Shown: one piece after another, positions 1-11,300 of the stretch
Layout: each line of letters starts with the position of its first letter
Numbering within the stretch: the first letter of the stretch is position 1
DNA from: Liolophura sinensis
Lineage: Eukaryota > Mollusca > Polyplacophora > Chitonida > Chitonidae
Assembly (NCBI RefSeq): GCF_032854445.1
Contig: NC_088296.1
Coordinates: 23,221,744-23,257,603 of the forward strand
DNA: 35,860 nucleotides
Direction of reading: 5' to 3'
Program-made: the position numbers and the translations under genes
Notes under the pieces: model-generated
What the model saw: the letters and a program-made list of their open reading frames with translations, nothing else
What the model was told of the DNA's origin: nothing
The model's database searches: none

Positions 1-735
1 TATAAATGGCCAAAGGAATACACACTCTACCAACAGGCCCATATGAATGGCCAAATGAATACACACACAACCAACAGCCCAAATATAAGTGGCCAAATAA
101 TACACACACAGCCAACAGGTCCATATAAATGGTAAAATGAATACACACTCCACCAACAGGCCCATATAAATGGCCAAATGAATACATACACAACCAACAG
201 GCCAATATAAACGGCCAAATGAATACACACACTACTAACAGACTTATTTAAATGGTCAAATGAAAACATACACTACTAGCAAGCTCATAAAATGGCATAA
301 TGAATACACAGAGTACTCACAAGCCAATATAAATGACCAGTGAATACACAGACTACCCACAGGCCAATATAAATGACCAGCGAATACACAGACTACCCAC
401 AGGCCAGTATAAATGACCAGTGAATACACACACTATCTACAGGCCAATATAAATGGCCAAATGAATACACTCACTACCAACAGGCTCATATAAATGATCA
501 AATGAATACACACACTACCAATAGGCTCATATAAATGTCCAAATGAAAAAATACACTACAAACAGGACCCATATAAATGGTTAAATCAATACAATCACAA
601 TCAATAGGCCCATTTAAATGGTCAAATCAATACACCCTCTACGAACAGGACTTTATAAATGGCCAAATGAATACACGCATTACCAACAGGCCCGTATAAA
701 TGGCCAAATACCAGAGGCCCTTATAAACGGTACGA
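1..735. repeat. Minisatellite, 41-bp unit, about 18 copies, runs off the left edge
   Basis: Degenerate tandem copies of a unit close to 'tataaatggccaaatgaata' plus 'cacacactaccaacaggccca'. Unit length varies between about 40 and 43 bases. Open frames read across it on both strands are by-products of the repeat. It lies 3' of the last visible exon of the Ig receptor gene. Confidence 0.9.
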
Positions 736-873
736 CTTGTTTAATACGAAAAAGTAACATCCAGTTAACGGAATATTGGTGCAGTGGGGCAGTGTCAAAA
801 TGTAATTTGAATTCCACTCAAAGATTTAACATCTACCTCAATGTTTACATGTTGTGAGACACATCAGCCTTAC

Positions 874-1108
874 CGTGTTCCCTAGATCTTGCACCTGTCA
901 TCACAGCAGTCATATTCTTGGAAGAGGCGTGTTCTGGCATGGCTTTCCCTGGGCTGAGGTTAGGCGCGGAGACTGTTCTGTTATGTCAGTATGCGACAAA
1001 GCCATCACTAGGGTTGTCTTTTTCGGTATGGGCTTTTTCGGATGACCTTTTTTGACACCGCCTTCTCCGGTGCAGCTTTTCCTGGCATGGTGGGAGGCCA
1101 TCCTTTGT
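874..1108 (-). pseudogene. Ig receptor tail exon 9: frame-shifted, or used through an internal acceptor at 973
   Basis: The region looks like one more tail exon: a possible acceptor (AAATGTTTTAG) at 1109, a good donor (G then GTAAGGCTG) at 874, and an ending R-E-H-G like exons 7 and 8. In the phase 1 entry frame it reads MPGKA-APEKA-VSKKV and then meets a TAG. A second frame continues with HPKKP-IPKKT, and a third ends with SPGKAMPEHASSKN and REHG. Two indels would therefore be needed for one open exon of the same size as its neighbours. Alternatively an acceptor at 973-974 (CATAACAGAACAG) gives an intact 99-base phase 1 exon, 972-874. Confidence 0.45.
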
Positions 1109-2344
1109 TCCAACGCTGCTCTAAAACATTTAATAGTAACATTGATATGTCTGATAAGCTGAGAGACAAAAAAGATCACAATTAAGGTGGCTTCATTAAC
1201 ATCTTGTGTCGAGGGCACTAAAGAGAAGCATCTTAACCACTCGGCCGCATCCCGCCCTCACACAGCACAAATTGACTACTGTGTAGAAATGTTTGGTTCT
1301 GCTTGGGCGTTAGCGGCATTTCGCCATGCAGTTGTGAGAGGATTCATGGAGCATTACAGAGGACATGTACAACACACCATTTGTAATCCTGCCCCAAACT
1401 CAGCATCTCTAATCATTCTCAATTCGACTGAAACAATACCCTCTTAACGAATGATATCATTATTGTTATTCAGTAAACATTGCATTTAAATAATTTAGCT
1501 GCAAACGTTCTGGTGGTTGCAAATAAAAAAGGACTTCAAAGAGATTTTCACCAGATAACACTCATTGCAAAATACTTAACATTTTGGTTCCAGACTTCAG
1601 ATGAGTCAAGTATGTCTACACCTTACAAATCTAAAAAATCAGAGAAGTAAATCTGCTTGAAGAAAAATAAGTCTTACCATGTTCCTCCACTGGGGCTTCC
1701 GGCATCTCATCTTTGACCATTTCTGGCATCACCTTTCCAAACTTGGTGATTCCAGGCTTGATTATTGCAGGGTTGGTTATTCGAGGATTTATGGTTCCAG
1801 GCTTGGTCATTCCACGCTTAATGATTCCAGGTTTAACGATTCCAGGTTTAATGATTAAGGGCATGAAATTAGCCCCTTCTTCATCTGGACGCCTTCCTAT
1901 TTAAACATCAAGGTGGTTTCTCTTAAGGCACGTAAAGGCAGAGTGATTTTTGTCACAAGGATCCAATAACATTTTAGTGACTATAAAAACTCTATCTTTT
2001 CGAAAATACCTTCCCCTCCCAATTAGCTTCCAAAATGGGTAATTTCTCACACACATAAACAGAATTCAAATTGCTGAAGAGAAATTATGAGAACGAGTAG
2101 GAATGTGTTCATAGAAGAATTTATCATTACATAATTCACAGATAGAATGGTACGTTGCTAACCAGATCTAAACACGTAACACTCACGCGAGTCTTCAGTT
2201 AGGATGTCTTCAGCTATGTCTTCATACACTACAAAACAATTACACAGTGATACATATTAAGAGAGATAATAAGTTCTGATGTCACTCTAACTATTTATCA
2301 GGTGCAACAGTTTTATTGAATAGGAAATTTACCCTGCCCAACCG

Positions 2345-2377
<33 letters not shown>

Positions 2378-5300
2378 ATCGTATTACACTGCCCGGTCCA
2401 ATCTACGTTCGTGTCTTTTCCTACATGTCCAGTTAAAACAACCCCCAAACACAATGAACAGCTCAGCCCTGTTATTAATTGTGCGTAAGACTAAATTAAA
2501 TGGATCGACCAGGCGATAATTGAGATGGCCATTTGCTCCAGAAGGTATTAAAAATAAGAAAATTTTGATCATCAAGCAGCGTCCACTCCTGAGAAGGTTT
2601 TTTTTAAGTATTCAAAGTGTATAAGACATTCTGATTTGAAACAATGATAATAATTTTCCATCAGTTATGTCTGAGTTAAACAATCAACTTATAGGTCTAT
2701 GTCTAGGCATATCGATAAACTGTTAACTGTGTCGTTCGCTTTTTCTACGGAAACATTTGCTATATTCTACAGAACAATTTGCGTTATTCTACATTACAAA
2801 TAGCTATACCCTGCAGAACAATTTGCTATATTCTACAGAACAAATAGCTATACCCAGCAGAACAGTTTGCTATATTCTACAGAACAATTTGGTATATTCT
2901 ACCGAACAAATAGCTATACCCTGCAGAACAGTTTGCCATATTCTACAGAACAATTTGCTATATTCTACATTACAATTTGCTATATTCTACATTACAAATA
3001 GCTATACCCTGCAGAACAATTTGCTATATTCTACAAAACAGTACGCTCCATGATAATCATCAGCCTAACCATGTTCCTCCACAGCTGCACTCGCCATTCC
3101 ACCAGAAGCGCCCAAAGCACTTCTTTTCTCTGGAATCACATTTTCTCCCTGGTCTTCGTCTGGCATGACTCCTTCCTCCGTGTCTTCTATTGTCTTTGGG
3201 TTCTTTAGAGAGGGGCTTTCCTGACCTGTGGCATGTGGTATAGCTCCAGTCTCCAAAGTCTGTTCTTCGTTGGAAACGACCTCTGCAATATGTAAGTTCG
3301 TCAAATATTGTTATATGTACAGTATCCATGTTTCTATACGGTACCTGGGTAGTGTACTGAATGGGTTGTACCGCATAGTTCCTGGGGACATCACCTGAAT
3401 AAATAACAACATTAAGGCATATACAAGCAAAAAAAAAGATATGCATGAATCAGAATAGGGGATTTAAACCACTCAACTTTTGTAGGTCATTTGGTATGAC
3501 CATGTAGGCCTAATCTGTTGTGCACATTGCTGGCCATAAAAAAAAGCATTTCAAAGGAAAGCACTGCGCTGTCTTTCTCTGATACCTACTTAATTCATTT
3601 ATATTATAATTGATTCACGTCATTTCCCCTCTCTAATTAGTTAGACTACTCGGTGAAGGTATGCTCCTAAAACACATAAACAGCAGTGGCCGTACGTGGC
3701 AGCAACCTGCGGATTGTCTTGGGTTTCTACTGGATTCTGCCTTGTTTCCGCCCACCATAATGCTGGTCGCAGTCGTTTATAATATGGTTTAATATTCTCG
3801 ATTACGGCGTACAGGGCCAGTCAAACAAATACATTTAAGTGATACACAATGTTGCAGCAAACACTGATACGACTTGCTGCGATTTGGGCATCGTAAAGTT
3901 TCCCGACAACTTTTATTATTCAGAGAGCTCCATATCTCGCTTATACCTGTTCCGTGGTGTTCAATGACGTTCTCAAGAATCACTTGTGCGGGTATGGCGT
4001 TCTCTGTCATGCGTTCATGCATGACGTTCTCGGGCATGACGTTTTCAGAAATGGCGCTTTCTGTGATGGCATGTAATTCCAATGACTCTCCAGAATTCCG
4101 CCCTGTAACATATATGTTTGCACCGGTGTTCTTACATTCTTTATTTCAACAAACTACTTTTCTCTATAGTATATTATAATAGCGCCAGTTTCCCATTGTA
4201 ATAGTATAAATTTACAGACTGGTTCCAACGGATAATAGTGTGTAGACGTGAAATACGACAAAACTGTCTGTTGGAATTGTGTTATCCCAATGGAAAACTC
4301 TCGTCAGATTTGCCCATAGAGGTGAAAACAATATACAGATGACACGAAACGTTCCGTGGAGATACCGTCTATATTCCTTACCTTGATTGGTTGTTTTTCT
4401 CAAACGAAAGTAACACAAAGTGACACTCAGCCCAATTAAAAGCACACCCAGAGCTACACCCCCTGTCGACCAATAGAACGCTTCTTGTTGAGGAGAAACC
4501 TTTCTACCTACAAAGATCACAAACTTTATAGAAATATACAACAGAAATACACGTGGCTGAAGTATTTAGATATATAGCTTATACTCAAATTTAGGAAAAT
4601 AGTCATTGTGCTTGGTGGCACGGTATTTTTGGAACAGCAAAAGGTAAAATTCATACAGTTTGCACAGTGGTCTTTTGAGCTTATACCCCAAAAAACCTAA
4701 AAACCTACAGTCATTCCTTATAATTCATTTGAAGGAACGAAATGTTATCCAATGTTTTACTTCCATTCCAAACTGTGGGAAATGTTGGTCAACTGTTTTG
4801 AAGAAGGGAACACTGCATGCTCCAGAGTACACATTTTCTGAATGACAGTCTTTGAGCCAATGGAATTGGTGTTAGAATCTCTCGAATACTAAGCAACGTC
4901 ACATGTACAGTGAGGGGAAGTTTACTTCTGCTGTTCGTTTCAAAAAGTGAACAGCTCAACATTTAAAAGGTGAATTCCGAGCTAGAGAACTTTGAGCGCA
5001 GATAATGCAGACCGAGTTGAATTTATTTTGAGAGACGGATTTTGGAGACGACAAGGTGTTTGCGCTGTTGTTGTTGCTCGCCAAGGATATGCTGGAGATG
5101 ACTTCGTCACGGCGATTGCAGAACATGTCTTCAGCCTCTTCCAGTCCTATTGTTAGAAAAAGTTGATCTACGTAGGTGTGGCTTCATTTTTGTCGGTTAA
5201 TTGAAGTACAAACGCAAAAATGTGACCAACCGGATTGCGTATTGCAAGCATAAATTCAATCGAAATTAAATTAATGATAAATAACGCGATGTGACTCACG

Positions 5301-8300
5301 TTTATTGGCATCCAGACTCACATATTTCGACGCGGCGTCACTCCCTTCAGAGTTGACGGCCAGACAGGTGAAGGTTCCGGTATAGGACTGGTTTACATGT
5401 GCAATATGGAAAATGTGTGTGGCCGAGGGATCATCTCTCATAAGTTTATCCTCGAATCTCCAGGTGATGGCCGGTTGGGGATAGCCATCAACTAAGCACG
5501 TGAGGTTTACCTCGTCACCATGGTAATACTCGGTAGGTGTAATCTGGACCTCAACTCTCGGCTTATCTACAATCCACACAAATAGGACTCATTCTTGTAG
5601 ATTATATCTGAACGGCTTAGGACAGGGAAGACTGAGGGGACATATTGTCGATAGAAATTCCGATTTTATGAGTTTGTTCAGCTATATACAAAACTGATTT
5701 GTATTTGACCCCTAGCTAAATACCAATAGGCATTCATTTTCCACTCAGCCATCATCGACGTCAATTAGGAGAGTTACAAGAGGAAATTCGTCACTGCTGT
5801 GGACTGTCGGTCAGACGAGATAACATGGAAGTGAGGCAGAGCAAATATCCCCACGATTTGTTTGTGGATTGCACATGTACAATCCAAACAGTGCGTCGGA
5901 TTGAAATACGATCTATCTTTCTATCGCTCTGTACAATTTTGGGCAATTTCCATCGATATGTACTGCAGAACTGAAGTCATATTCTGTAAGACGGACCGGA
6001 AACTAGAGACCACGTGATCTCCTGAGTAACAAACGGCGTGGATGAAGAATAGGATGGATAGGAAAATGGTTAGTTTTGAAACGGTGTCAGCGATCTTGTA
6101 TCCGTTGAATATGTGTAATTGTCAGCTTTACAGATAGTCTGAGTATTTCTGCAGAGCTTTTGTGATGTTATTTTATACAACTGGACCTTCCTTTTCGCGA
6201 GCGAAGGGGCCAAAAGTTATCTTTTCTTCAATGCTTTAACATTGGGTGGCCATTCAGTTTTCAACACGAAATGGTGGTCACGTGATCTCCAACTTCCGAC
6301 CCATCTCACGGAATGTAGAAGATAGAGCATGTTGCATTGTATACGCTGCATAATTACACCAGAACGCTGTGTGTGACATTTGAAGTTCTCTGATGTCTTC
6401 CCATCGTCTACACAGCAGGTGACGTTACAAAGGGAGGCAAATCAGTCGCAAACGTCAATCCTCGTCCATATCTCTTAAACATAGCGACATAAACATTAAA
6501 CATAAACAAAACTGAACATTCGTTCAAGGAGAGAAATTTGTCACTAGTCGTCTGGGCTTTTAGCTACGCGTAGAAGACGTTTAAAATTGGAGACGAATTT
6601 TATTGTCGTTGGCAACATGCTCCTTTAACTCATGAACAGGTAGAATGATTTAAGGGTTGCCGACTACCGGGATCCCGAGACGAGCGGGGCGCGAATGAGT
6701 GACCGATAGAGTTACTACCATCAAGCTGCATGATATCAGGTAGAGCTCCCACAGATGACTTACAGGTGACAAATCGTCCTTCTGATGTATATATCTAACA
6801 AACATGTGTACTTTACCAGATAAATTCTTGAAATAATTTCTTAGCTAAAATATGTCGTTCCATTTTAAGCCACTCATACATACACTTGATGTTAAGCTCT
6901 ATGGACTCCCTCAAAGTTCTCTCCCTTTGCTGTGCTGTACAGGCTAGCTCCTGGTTGTTCATGTCCTTGGTCAGAGTCAGTGATATCTGGCTGCTGGTAT
7001 CAGACACGGTTGGTTCCGGCTGACCTGACGCACCTGGAATCTCCCAGGTAATGGACGGGGCGGGATTACCGCCTTCTGACTCACAGGTAAATGTCACCTC
7101 CGTGTTCTCTGGCACCGGGAACACATGGTCAGACGAGACAGTAAGGTTCTCAACATCAACTGCAGTGCAAACACAGACATATTTCTTCCATGTGAGTTAC
7201 TGCATGCAGCACAAATTATATGACGGACCAAAGGGTCTCATAGAGGTCCCCCTCAGGGCATTCAACAGGTATGCATTTCAAGTCATATGCGGTGTGTGTT
7301 TATGGAATTCATGAGTTGAATAATATCAGAAGGTGGATGAGAAAAAAAAAACAAGATTTGATGTGGATTCTAACATTTTCCTTAGTGAAATAAAACAAGA
7401 GCTCTATAACTGCGACAATCGACACTAAATTATGTAGGAAAAGTCAAATTTATACATGTAGGGCTAACATGATCTACGATGGAGCTATTCTTTCTGATCC
7501 TGGTTTAAGAACCCGATGGTCAAAATGTCTTTATTTTCAGAAAATGTTGAGCCTCCATGCTTGTCATGCCTCTCTATGAAGAACTAACAGACATGACTGT
7601 AATAGATCAAACATAGTTTTAAAATTCCGCGGAACGTGAACAAAGTGTCTGGGCCTGATGGTATGAGTAACCACTTAGAACTTTGCCTCTTGGCATCGCA
7701 ACTTCGCTTCTTGGCATCGCAACTTTTGATAAGCGTCGGTTGTATTCAAAAAAAATCGTTACTCCGAGTCGTTTTTTTTAATAGCCCTAAAATCAAGTCC
7801 GATATTTATATTAGCCGGATGTAAAAAGGCCAAACCTAGCGGCTCGAAGCTGTGACTAGAGTAGGGAAATAATGCTGTCAACGGTCACCCCTGGCTAGCC
7901 TTGAATACAAAGTCTCAAAGATTTCAACAAAAGAGGCATACCTGTAGCGTGTGTTAGAGATGACTACGAAGTCCAGGATATTGTGTATGGTAAATTCAAT
8001 CTTGGGAATGCAGTTTGCATTAGTAGGAGAGACGAAATGGAGAAAATTTTTGATTGAGCCCATCTAACAAATATTCACTTGCATCATCTCATTAGAAAGA
8101 TTTTAAAGGTTTTTGAGAAATGTTTGATGACATTTGTTCATCATATTCTGGGTCGCCGGACCAAGAGGTCACTGACTTTGATATTGATGAATTATGTGAC
8201 TAAATCTTACTCCTTATGCTCAAGAAGTTATTTTATTATCAGCTCATTGACAGTTTTAAATAAAACGTGTTTCATTTTGTGATATTTTTGAAACGAAACT

Positions 8301-11300
8301 CAAGATCTGACATCTTGGTATACATGCATTTAAAACCTTATGTGTTGATCTTATTACAAGTACACTAGAAGAAAAGTATATATCAGTCAGTCTGAGGCAT
8401 TTTAATATATTAAGACACTGTGGATATAACCAATGTTGTGTTGGTGAGAAGGCTTTTTCAAATTGAGTAACTGTCCAGATACTGTGTGTCCATTTACATG
8501 TATGTGGTTTAGTTATTATCAAAAATAGGGGAAAGATGTATGGTACTTCAAATTATCTTGTAAGACACACAAATATTTACAGTCCTGTGAACTGATAAAT
8601 AGGTATAAGACTCTTTTCTTAATTGCTTTTTAAACACCATCCTGAGAAATTTTCACTTGTTCAGTGGCTGGTGGTCAGTTTTATTATGGTTGGGAAAAAA
8701 CCTAGAGATAAACGACTGTCCCTGGGCAAGTTGCTAGCTTACTTTCAGACTTGCATTCCAAATTGGTGGAAGAGGGGTGGCCCTCCTTAAATGTGAAACG
8801 GATGAATAACCCTTGAAGTATCACTTATTGTCACAATGAGAGTACCACTTATTGTCACAATGAGAGTACCACTTATTGTCACAATGAGAGTACCACTTAT
8901 TGTCACAATGAGAGTACCACTTATTGTCACAATGAGTGTACCACTTATTGTCACAATGAGAGTACCACTTATAGTCACAATGAGATTACCACTTATTGTC
9001 ACAATGAGAGTACCACTAAATGTCACAATGAGAGTACCACTTATTGTCACAATAAGAGTACCACTTATTGTCACAATGAGATTACCTCTTATTGTCACAA
9101 TGAGAGTACTACGTATTGTCACCATGAGAGTACCACTTATTGTCACAATGAGAGTACCACTTATTGGCACAATGAGGGTACAACTTATTGTCACAATGAG
9201 GGTATAACTTATTGTCACAATGAGAGCAAGGGAATCTGGAAATTCCCTACGGCCTGAACTGAACCTACACAGTGTCTGCCAGCCATTAAGAGTTTAGCAC
9301 CTCAACGCGGATCCTTGTCCTGTACCCTGCTGTTAAAATCAGATACATGTACAAGCCATTGGTAGTAGGGTGGGGTAAGGGTAATAGGGTGGGGTAAGGG
9401 TAATAGGGTGTGGTAAGGTTAATAGGGTGTGGTAAGGTAACAGGGTGAGGTAAGGGTAATAGGCTGGAGTAAGGGTAATAGGCTAGGGTAAGGTAACAGG
9501 GTGAGGTAAGGGTAATAGTGTGAGGTAAGGTAACATGTTGGGCTAAGGGTAATAAGGTGGCGTAAGGGTATTAGGCTGGGGTAAAGTTATTAGGCTGAGA
9601 TAAAAGTAACAGAGTGGGGTTAGGGTAATAGGCTGGGGTAAGAATAATAAGGATTGGTAAGGGCAATACGCTGGCGTAAAAGTAACATGGTGGGGTAAGG
9701 AAAATACACTGGCGTAAGGGTAACATTGTGTGGTAAGGGTAACAGGCTGGGATAAGGGTAATAAGCTGAGGTAAGGATAATCGGCTAGGGTAAGGGTAAC
9801 ATTGTGTGATAAGGGTAACGGGCTGGGTAAGGATAATAGGCTGGGATAAATTTAATAGAGAGGGGTAAGGGTAACAGGGTTACAGGGTGAGGTAAGGATG
9901 TGTTTGTCTTTCCTTAATGGAAAAAATCTTTTCTGAATAGAGGGCTTCACTCAGCCATCATTTATTTCCCTTCATATTTGTAACAGGTTCATGTAAGGGT
10001 AACAGGGTGGGATAAGGTAACAGGGTGGGGGTAAGGGTGATAGGGTGGGGTAAGGATGTGTTTGTCATTCCTCATTGAGAAAGTTTTCCTGCATAAATGG
10101 CTTCTCTCAGCCATTATTTATTTCCCTTCATATTTGTACCAGGGTTTGTAACAGGGTGATGTAAGGGTAATATGGTGGGGTAAGGGTAGCAGTGTGGGGT
10201 ATGGGTAATAGACTGGGGTAAAGAGAATAAGTTAAGGCTAGGGTAACAGGGTGGGGTAAGGGTTATAGGCTGAGGTAAGATGACCTGGTGGGTAAGGGTA
10301 ACAGTGTAGGGTAAGGCTGTTAGGCCGAGATGAGGATAACAGGGTGGGGTAAGTGTAATAGTATTGGGTAAGGGTATTATGGTGGAGTAAGGCTGGGATA
10401 AGGGTAATAAGGTGGGTAAGGGTAATGTCGTGGAAGTAAGGGTGTGTTTGTCTTTCCTCAGTGAACAAGTGGTTACTGCAGAGAGGGATTTACTCACCAA
10501 TCATTTATTTCCCTTCATATTTGTAGAGGTTACTGTTTTAAGTGTTCTATCCTAAACCTGTAGCTGGAATAAACTTAGTACTTATGAAAACATGAACGAG
10601 AAATGGCGTGGCCAAGCGATATTATACCCCTGTACAGTAGATTTACCTGAGTCTACCAGGTTTATATATTTATTTGATTGTTGTTGAACACTACACTCAA
10701 GATTTTTTTTTATGTTTTGATAAAACAAAAGTTGTTTGGAAGCCGAAATACACGAAATGAAGAATGAGCATGTGGTGGGGAATGGATTTGTGTTTATTGC
10801 TATCCGGCCATGTGTGTTCGTATTTCTTTCTTTCACCTTTTGTCAGAGTCATCGATGTCTGAGATTTCACAAGCCAATATGTTAAAATACTTAATCTCTG
10901 ACGTCGATGAGTCGGACGGTATAGAGTCGACCGATGAAGAATGGCCTTTATTTTTTTTATCAGTGTGTGCGGATTTTATATGTATGTGTTAAGCATGCAC
11001 CGCTGTGATGTAACACGGGATTGGAACCATTGGTTTACAAAATATAGCACATCTGATTTTCCCCTTAAAATGAATACGTTTGCAAACACATCACAGGTTT
11101 TACTTGCAGAAAAAAAGATATTTAGATTCAGTAACCATGACAGCCAGCCGGGATATTCCGATGAATTTAATCGCCTGCTGAGAGATTACATGCACCTAAC
11201 ATAAGGAAGTTTGAATTAAGAGCTAATGATAATATACTAATCATGAACTAGATAGTGCAGCCGGCGAGGCTGTCAGTGTACTGAGTCATAGGACAGTGTT

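Noticed and set aside
8256-8522. Minus-strand open frame of 88 codons with a zinc-finger-like EKAF
   Set aside because: The spacing of Cys and His does not fit a C2H2 finger and there are no splice sites in a suitable phase.
9366-10456. Telomere-like repeat (GGGTAA runs)
   Set aside because: The unit is about 19 bases with GGGTAA, not tandem TTAGGG, and it lies inside an intron.
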